Source: Pseudolabrys sp. (GTDB lineage Bacteria > Pseudomonadota > Alphaproteobacteria > Rhizobiales > Xanthobacteraceae). Taken from it: a DNA stretch of 8,883 nt. Below are positions 6,073 to 8,883 of the stretch, piece by piece. Location of the stretch: the NCBI GenBank assembly GCA_029945495.1, contig JAQSCR010000553.1, positions 287-9,169 on the forward strand, written 5' to 3'. A program made the position numbers and the translations under genes. Every line of letters starts with the position of its first letter. Within the stretch, counting starts at the first letter, position 1. The notes under the pieces are model-generated. The model worked only from the letters and a program-made list of their open reading frames with translations. It made no database searches and was not told the origin of the DNA.

Positions 6073-6294
6073 ATGCTGAATGCTCCCGCACAGCCAAAGC
6101 AGTTCATTCCCAACCAAGTCGAGTTCTATCACATTGAGATTTGTCCTCTCGCAGACGGCACGCTGTCGGTTGCCGTGTCCGCCACCGTCTGTCCGTTTGA
6201 AGGCGAACTGACATCGCAACAACTCCGATATGAGAGGACACATTCTCTGGACGACGCGCTGGCCGTCATCAAGAAATCTGTGTCGCTGCAATAG
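6073..6294 (+). CDS. 73-aa hypothetical protein
   Basis: A short soluble protein starting MLNAPAQPKQFIPNQVEFYH. The middle looks like two or three beta strands (VEFYHIEICPL, TLSVAVSATVCPF), followed by a helix-like end (SLDDALAVIKKSVSL). It has two cysteines (residues ~25 and ~41) but no metal-binding pattern, and I do not recognise a family. ATG 6073 has GGAG (6063-6066) 6 nt upstream, and a long perfect hairpin lies just before that site. An intrinsic-terminator-like stem follows 14 nt after the stop. It is therefore a compact unit with its own leader structure, although no distinct promoter is visible between it and the 5731 gene. Confidence 0.6.
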   Translation: MLNAPAQPKQFIPNQVEFYHIEICPLADGTLSVAVSATVCPFEGELTSQQLRYERTHSLDDALAVIKKSVSLQ

Positions 6295-6308
6295 CGCCCC
6301 AAAGCCCT

Positions 6309-6340
6309 GAGCCTCACCTTGCGTGAGGCTCGCTCTTTCC
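6309..6340 (+). terminator. Terminator after the 73-aa gene
   Basis: GAGCCTCAC (6309-6317) pairs with GTGAGGCTC (6323-6331) across a 5-nt loop, giving a 9-bp stem followed by GCTCTTTCC. The T run is short, so efficiency may be modest. The element is nearly identical, apart from the loop and one compensating base pair, to the terminator at 7462. Confidence 0.6.
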
Positions 6341-6366
6341 TGCCTGCGTGATCATTCACCCAATAC

Positions 6367-6375
6367 TGATATAAT
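6367..6375 (+). promoter_or_regulatory. Extended -10 promoter (TGATATAAT) for the DUF3768 gene
   Basis: TGA plus a perfect TATAAT (6370-6375) forms a consensus extended -10. Only a weak GTGATC-like -35 is visible. Transcription would begin near 6382 and give a ~63-nt leader that contains the ribosome-site-masking hairpin at 6389-6438. An ATG at 6380 is too close to the -10 to be a clear start. Confidence 0.55.
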
Positions 6376-6388
6376 CTACATGGGCGCG

Positions 6389-6438
6389 TCCTCCTCACCC
6401 TCCGGCACCCGATGGTCGGGTTCCGGTCGTGTGGAGGA
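6389..6438 (+). promoter_or_regulatory. Leader hairpin predicted to mask the DUF3768 ribosome site
   Basis: TCCTCCTCAC (6389-6398) pairs with GTGTGGAGGA (6429-6438) in 9 of 10 positions, and the right strand contains the Shine-Dalgarno GGAGGA (6433-6438). Inside it, CCGGCACCCGA (6402-6412) pairs with TCGGGTTCCGG (6416-6426) with a single mismatch and a TGG loop. The result is one long rod-like hairpin ending 6 nt before ATG 6445. If it forms, translation would require opening by heat, a ligand, a protein or another RNA. The pairing is read directly; the regulatory role is inferred. Confidence 0.55.
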
Positions 6439-6444
6439 TCACAG

Positions 6445-6771
6445 ATGGACAAATCGGCACGCATTCGCCAACTCAACGATGAATTCCGGCAAACATTCGT
6501 CGGCGGCCAAGTGATGATGACGGCGGGCGTCAATGCCTTGCCTGATACGGTCAAGGCAGTAGTTCTTACCAAGGTCCGAACATTCGATGCCTTCAATGGG
6601 GACAACGATCCCCACGGCGAGCATGATTTTGTCAGCTTTGACCATGAGGGCGCGAAGTACTTCGCGAAAATGGATTATTACGACCCCGATATGTGTCACG
6701 GCTCCGAAGAACCCGCCGACGCATCGAAGACCGTTCGCGTTCTCACGGTGATGAGAGCTGACGAGTACTGA
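6445..6771 (+). CDS. DUF3768 family protein
   Basis: A 108-aa protein matching DUF3768, an uncharacterised family seen mainly on alphaproteobacterial plasmids and integrative elements. Characteristic stretches are FVGGQVMMTAGVNALPD (residues ~18-34), DNDPHGEHDFVSF (~53-65), FAKMDYYDPD (~73-82) and the C-terminal TVRVLTVMRADEY. The whole chain corresponds to the single domain, so it is full length. No biochemical role is established for the family that I can state. ATG 6445 is set by GGAGGA (6433-6438) 6 nt upstream, which is itself buried in a leader hairpin. The gene has its own extended -10 promoter and a terminator starting inside its stop codon, so it is a self-contained transcription unit. 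Confidence 0.85.
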   Translation: MDKSARIRQLNDEFRQTFVGGQVMMTAGVNALPDTVKAVVLTKVRTFDAFNGDNDPHGEHDFVSFDHEGAKYFAKMDYYDPDMCHGSEEPADASKTVRVLTVMRADEY

Positions 6772-6799
6772 CCCCCCAACAACGGGGGTCTCCTTTTTT
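6770..6799 (+). terminator. Intrinsic terminator overlapping the DUF3768 stop codon
   Basis: GACCCCC (6770-6776) pairs with GGGGGTC (6784-6790) around CAACAAC, followed by TCC and six Ts (6794-6799). The first stem bases are the last two of the TGA stop codon. It is the clearest rho-independent terminator in the window. Confidence 0.85.
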
Positions 6800-6821
6800 G
6801 AAAATTATTGCGCGCCGCGAC

Positions 6822-6877
6822 CCGCGCCCGTCAAGGCAACCCCTGCGGGGTGCCTACGGCAACCTTGACCGGCGCGG
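6822..6877 (+). ncRNA. Branched structured element (possible RNA or DNA three-way junction)
   Basis: A 15-position outer stem, 6822-6836 with 6863-6877, is perfect except for one central C/C mismatch (arm cores GTCAAGG and CCTTGAC). Inside it are ACCCC-TGC-GGGGT (6839-6851) and GCC-TAC-GGC (6852-6860), so the element folds as a three-way junction. It starts 22 nt after the DUF3768 terminator and has no T-tract. I cannot assign a known RNA family. It could be a leader element for the 7161 gene, a separate RNA, or a DNA cruciform used by a protein. Confidence 0.45.
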
Positions 6878-7160
6878 CCGGGCACGCACACGCGGGCGCA
6901 TGTCGGCTCCGGGAAGCATGGTCGTCATGTCTCACCAGGAAGCATGTCCAGGTAGCCCCAGGAAGGGCGGCAAGATGTGTGGACGCAGCCGCCCACCGAT
7001 TCCTTGCGGACAAATTCGTAGGAGTTATAGTGCCGACAGAACAGGTCGGCCTCCCTCCCAAAATCAGAGTGTTCGAGCGCAGATTGGAGCAGCGCAACGC
7101 GCGTGTGTGTCTCCAACCTGCGTTCGCAGGATTCTGAAACACAGCACGGGAGTATCCGAC
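6878..7160 (+). other. Hairpin-dense tract without a convincing + strand gene
   Basis: The + frames open here give Arg/Pro/Ser-rich, non-protein-like products. What the tract does hold is inverted repeats: GGGCGGC/GCCGCCC (6965-6971 with 6988-6994), GCCGAC/GTCGGC (7032-7037 with 7045-7050), TTGGAG/CTCCAA (7085-7090 with 7111-7116) and CCTGCG/CGCAGG (7117-7122 with 7125-7130). GGAAGCATG is repeated at 6912 and 6938. A weak promoter-like pair TTGCGG-N16-TATAGT lies at 7004-7031. It may be a long structured leader or RNA for the 7161 gene, or may carry a small gene on the opposite strand. Confidence 0.35.
6925..7116 (-). CDS. Possible 63-aa hypothetical protein, opposite strand
   Basis: Reading right to left from TTG 7116, the frame gives METHTRVALLQSALEHSDFG followed by a balanced sequence with aromatic residues, 'GGCVHTSCRPSWGYLDMLPGE', and a TGA stop. 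The composition looks more protein-like than any + frame over this tract, and it fills most of the otherwise gene-less interval. However, the start is TTG with no good Shine-Dalgarno, no promoter is evident, and every other gene runs on the + strand. It is best treated as a candidate; the alternative is a structured non-coding tract. Confidence 0.3.
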   Translation of the reverse strand: METHTRVALLQSALEHSDFGREADLFCRHYNSYEFVRKESVGGCVHTSCRPSWGYLDMLPGET

Positions 7161-7436
7161 ATGGCGAAGATGTATCGCGTCTACTCGATCATTAAGCGAG
7201 AAAAGCAAGACGACTATTGGCTCAATATCGGCGTCGCCTTTCCGCACGAAGACGGCAAGGGCTTCAACGTCATGTTGCAAGCTCTGCCAATTCACGACAA
7301 CGGCAAGATTGTGCTGCGTGAGCATGAGCCGAAGGATCACGAAGCCGAAGACGCTCCCGCCGAGAACAGAAGTTCGCCGCGTGGCAGCAACAAGGATAAC
7401 GAACGGAACGCGTCCCGCAGCTCGCACCGAAAGTAG
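7161..7436 (+). CDS. 91-aa hypothetical protein ('GKGFNVMLQALP' type)
   Basis: The N-terminal ~55 residues form a compact domain: YRVYSIIKREKQDDYWLNIG, then FPHEDGKGFNVMLQALP and KIVLRE. The pattern of a strand with W, then G.AFPH.DGKGFN..LQALP, then a final strand, is one I associate with small conserved proteins of alphaproteobacterial plasmids and ICEs; no function is known to me. Residues ~58-91 are charged, Ser/Asn/Arg-rich and probably disordered. ATG 7161 is supported by GGGAG (7148-7152) 8 nt upstream; a longer in-frame extension back to 6798 would translate the hairpin tract and is not protein-like. A clear terminator follows the stop by 25 nt, so it ends its own transcript. Confidence 0.7.
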   Translation: MAKMYRVYSIIKREKQDDYWLNIGVAFPHEDGKGFNVMLQALPIHDNGKIVLREHEPKDHEAEDAPAENRSSPRGSNKDNERNASRSSHRK

Positions 7437-7461
7437 CGGCATTGCCGCCAGACAAAGCCCC

Positions 7462-7492
7462 GAGCCCCACGACCAGTGGGGCTCGCTCTTTT
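7462..7492 (+). terminator. Terminator after the 7161 gene
   Basis: GAGCCCCAC (7462-7470) pairs with GTGGGGCTC (7476-7484) across a GACCA loop, followed by GCTC and TTTT (7489-7492). An upstream AAAG (7454-7457) could extend pairing with the T run. It is a near copy of the element at 6309. Confidence 0.75.
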
Positions 7493-7536
7493 ATGATCCC
7501 TGTCCACACCAGGAAAATCGTGCGCACTTTTGATAC

Positions 7537-7544
7537 TGTACAAT
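7537..7544 (+). promoter_or_regulatory. -10 element (TGTACAAT) just upstream of the exported protein gene
   Basis: TACAAT (7539-7544) directly follows an ACTG that also precedes the -10 hexamers at 412 and 6370. ATG 7552 lies 7 nt after the hexamer and has no Shine-Dalgarno, so the mRNA would begin at or next to the start codon. No convincing -35 is seen. ACTG/CAGT (7535-7538 with 7545-7548) flank the hexamer as a small inverted repeat. Confidence 0.4.
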
Positions 7545-7551
7545 CAGTAGA

Positions 7552-8883
7552 ATGTTACACGGATCAAACTGTAGTCTTCGACGTTTTGCAACCACACTCG
7601 CGCTTGCGATTATCGTCTGCCTACCAATCAGCGCGCATGCCGATGATGCAAGCGACAAGAGTATCCTCGGCATTCTCAGTGGCATGCTGCATGCGCTCTC
7701 CGGCATTATCGCAGCGTTGCCATCGCAGTCATTTGTCCCTCCAAATTACTCAGGGGCGGGCTCGACGCCGGTCAGCACGCAGACATTCGCGCAGGGCCAG
7801 CGCATAGACAATCTTGCCAACGTCACGATATCGAATGCGACGGTGAACGGTATCACCGGTCTCACCGCCTCCAACATCCCTGATCTCTCGGGCACCTATC
7901 TGCCGCTCTCGGGCGGAACGCTCAACGCCGGTCTGGTGATGGCAAACGCCACGTCCACCAATTTCTTTTCGACAAACGCGTCGACTACCAACGCCACATC
8001 GACCTCTCTCTTCGCCACGCTCGGTCATTTCACGACTGGCATCATCGACTCCTTGACCGCCGCCGCCGCGACCATCACCAACCTCATCGTGACGACCATC
8101 ACCGGAACCAATGCGACCTTCACTAACGCGACGACTACGAACGCCACAAGCACAAATCTTTACGCAAGCAATCTAAATCTCGGATCACCACTCACCGTGG
8201 CAAATGGCGGCACGGGAGGAGCCGATGCGTCGACGGCACGGACGAATTTGGGACTTTCGTATGCATCAACTGAAAATATCTTAAATAATACGAATATAGC
8301 GGCATGGGGCGACAGTCTCACTGCTGTCACTGCTGGAAGTTACACTAATGTGTATTTGAACATTCTCGCAGAATTAGACAACAAGAACATATACAACGGC
8401 GGCGTCAGTGGTGAAACCAGTACTCAAATCAAGACGCGCATGCTCGCTGCCACCTCTAAATATTCCTGGCCCACTATCATTTGGGCTGGTCGAAACGACT
8501 TTTCATCCCCCTCAACGGTCGAAGCGAACATCGCCTCTATGGTCGCCGCTCTCGCTTCCGTCGGTAATACCAACTACATCATCCTCAGCATACTCAACGG
8601 CCCAGGCGAACCGAGCGGTAGTGCGAGTTACAACCAGATCATCTCTATTAACAATTTTCTTGCCTCAACTTATGGTTCTCACTATCTCGATGTCCGCACC
8701 TATCTCATCCAAAGCGGTTTGAGCGTCGCAGGCATCGCTACCTCCACCCAAGATCAGATCGACTACGGCAATGATGTCCCTGCGACGGACTTTCGTTCGG
8801 ACTCTATTGTCCACCTGAATGTCGCAGGGTATACCGTTGTCGCTAATTACGTCTATCAAAACATTTCTCTCCTTCAAAATACT
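7552..8883 (+). CDS. Exported tail-fibre-like stalk protein with C-terminal SGNH/GDSL hydrolase domain (3' open)
   Basis: The frame runs from ATG 7552 to the window end, 444 codons without a stop. Residues 1-30 are a Sec signal peptide: basic RR, a hydrophobic LALAIIVCLPI core, and a predicted AHA|DD cut. Then come a tail-fibre-like LPLSGGTL (117-124), an Asn/Ala/Thr/Ser repeat stalk (~132-204) and VANGGTGGADASTARTNLGL (216-235), a motif common in phage tail fibres. Residues ~248-435 read as an SGNH hydrolase: WGDSLT (Ser255), GGVSGETS (283-290), AGRND (Asn315) and DSIVHLN (Asp417, His421). Such domains remove acyl groups from glycans or lipids. It is inferred to be a surface adhesin or carbohydrate-modifying fibre. 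A signal peptide is not usual for a phage tail fibre. ATG 7552 is the only reasonable start after the in-frame stop at 7531. Confidence 0.8.
   Translation, partial: MLHGSNCSLRRFATTLALAIIVCLPISAHADDASDKSILGILSGMLHALSGIIAALPSQSFVPPNYSGAGSTPVSTQTFAQGQRIDNLANVTISNATVNGITGLTASNIPDLSGTYLPLSGGTLNAGLVMANATSTNFFSTNASTTNATSTSLFATLGHFTTGIIDSLTAAAATITNLIVTTITGTNATFTNATTTNATSTNLYASNLNLGSPLTVANGGTGGADASTARTNLGLSYASTENILNNTNIAAWGDSLTAVTAGSYTNVYLNILAELDNKNIYNGGVSGETSTQIKTRMLAATSKYSWPTIIWAGRNDFSSPSTVEANIASMVAALASVGNTNYIILSILNGPGEPSGSASYNQIISINNFLASTYGSHYLDVRTYLIQSGLSVAGIATSTQDQIDYGNDVPATDFRSDSIVHLNVAGYTVVANYVYQNISLLQNT
7945..8163 (+). repeat. Degenerate coding repeats (NATSTN-type) in the stalk
   Basis: The peptide motif NAT(S/T)T(N/S) recurs at residues 132, 147, 192 and 197 (e.g. 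NATSTNFF, NATSTSLF, NATSTNLY). It is encoded by similar but diverged AACGC(C/G)AC... DNA, and NATF precedes the last pair. Between copies is a hydrophobic segment (SLTAAAATITNLIVTTITG). Such repeats form fibrous stalks and can change number by recombination. Confidence 0.6.

Noticed and set aside
6129..6605. A 158-aa minus frame across the 73-aa and DUF3768 genes
   Set aside because: It spans a terminator, a promoter and two + genes, one with recognised family motifs, so it is not credible.
6798..7160. An in-frame upstream extension of the 7161 gene to 6798
   Set aside because: It would translate the three-way-junction element and hairpin tract into an Arg/Pro/Ser-rich sequence; ATG 7161 has a ribosome site and starts the recognisable domain.
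6831..7442. A 203-aa open frame on the minus strand
   Set aside because: It covers the 91-aa 7161 gene and the hairpin tract; its composition is low in structure and no start signals were seen. Only the separate 63-aa minus frame seemed worth listing.
8408..8877. Open frames at 8408-8722 (+) and 8665-8877 (-)
   Set aside because: Both are within the SGNH domain coding sequence, whose own frame shows the expected catalytic blocks.

Overview
The window looks like part of a mobile genetic element (conjugative plasmid, ICE or remnant) in a GC-rich Gram-negative bacterium. The best guess is an alphaproteobacterium or close relative. Supporting points are strong GGAGG-type ribosome sites, a DUF3768 protein, and a small 'GKGFNVMLQALP' protein of the kind carried on alphaproteobacterial plasmids and ICEs. 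The Asn/Ala/Thr/Ser stalk repeats of the last gene also recall surface proteins of Patescibacteria, so the host is not settled. There are no rRNA, tRNA, CRISPR or recognisable IS features.

Layout. (1) 1-554: the tail of a membrane protein, then an unusually AT-rich inverted-repeat tract inside a doubtful 78-aa frame, then a hairpin-rich leader. (2) 555-5710: a co-directional DNA-transfer or DNA-processing block. It holds a soluble VirD4/TraG-like ATPase (425 aa), a strong TTGACA-N17-TGTAAT promoter, a 49-aa DnaJ-type zinc-finger microprotein, a 148-aa conserved-type hypothetical protein, a second and larger VirD4/HerA-like ATPase (690 aa, TTG start overlapping the previous gene), and a replication-relaxation (Replic_Relax) protein whose first codons contain three 10-bp repeats. 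(3) 5711-7500: four small accessory genes (91-aa coiled coil, 73-aa unknown, 108-aa DUF3768, 91-aa unknown). Some of them have their own extended -10 promoter, a structured leader or an intrinsic terminator. A 360-bp, hairpin-dense tract without a convincing + strand gene lies between the last two. (4) 7552-8883: a large exported protein, still open at the window end, with a Sec signal peptide, a tail-fibre-like repeat stalk and a C-terminal SGNH/GDSL hydrolase domain.

How it may work together (inference): the two ATPases and the Replic_Relax protein, with the zinc-finger and 148-aa proteins as partners, resemble a DNA mobilisation machine with two different motor subunits. The small genes look like cargo with individual, RNA-structured control. 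The most distinctive non-coding signals are a leader hairpin that would mask the DUF3768 ribosome site, a second copy of its inner stem with a compensatory base-pair change upstream of another small gene, and a branched structure at 6822-6877.
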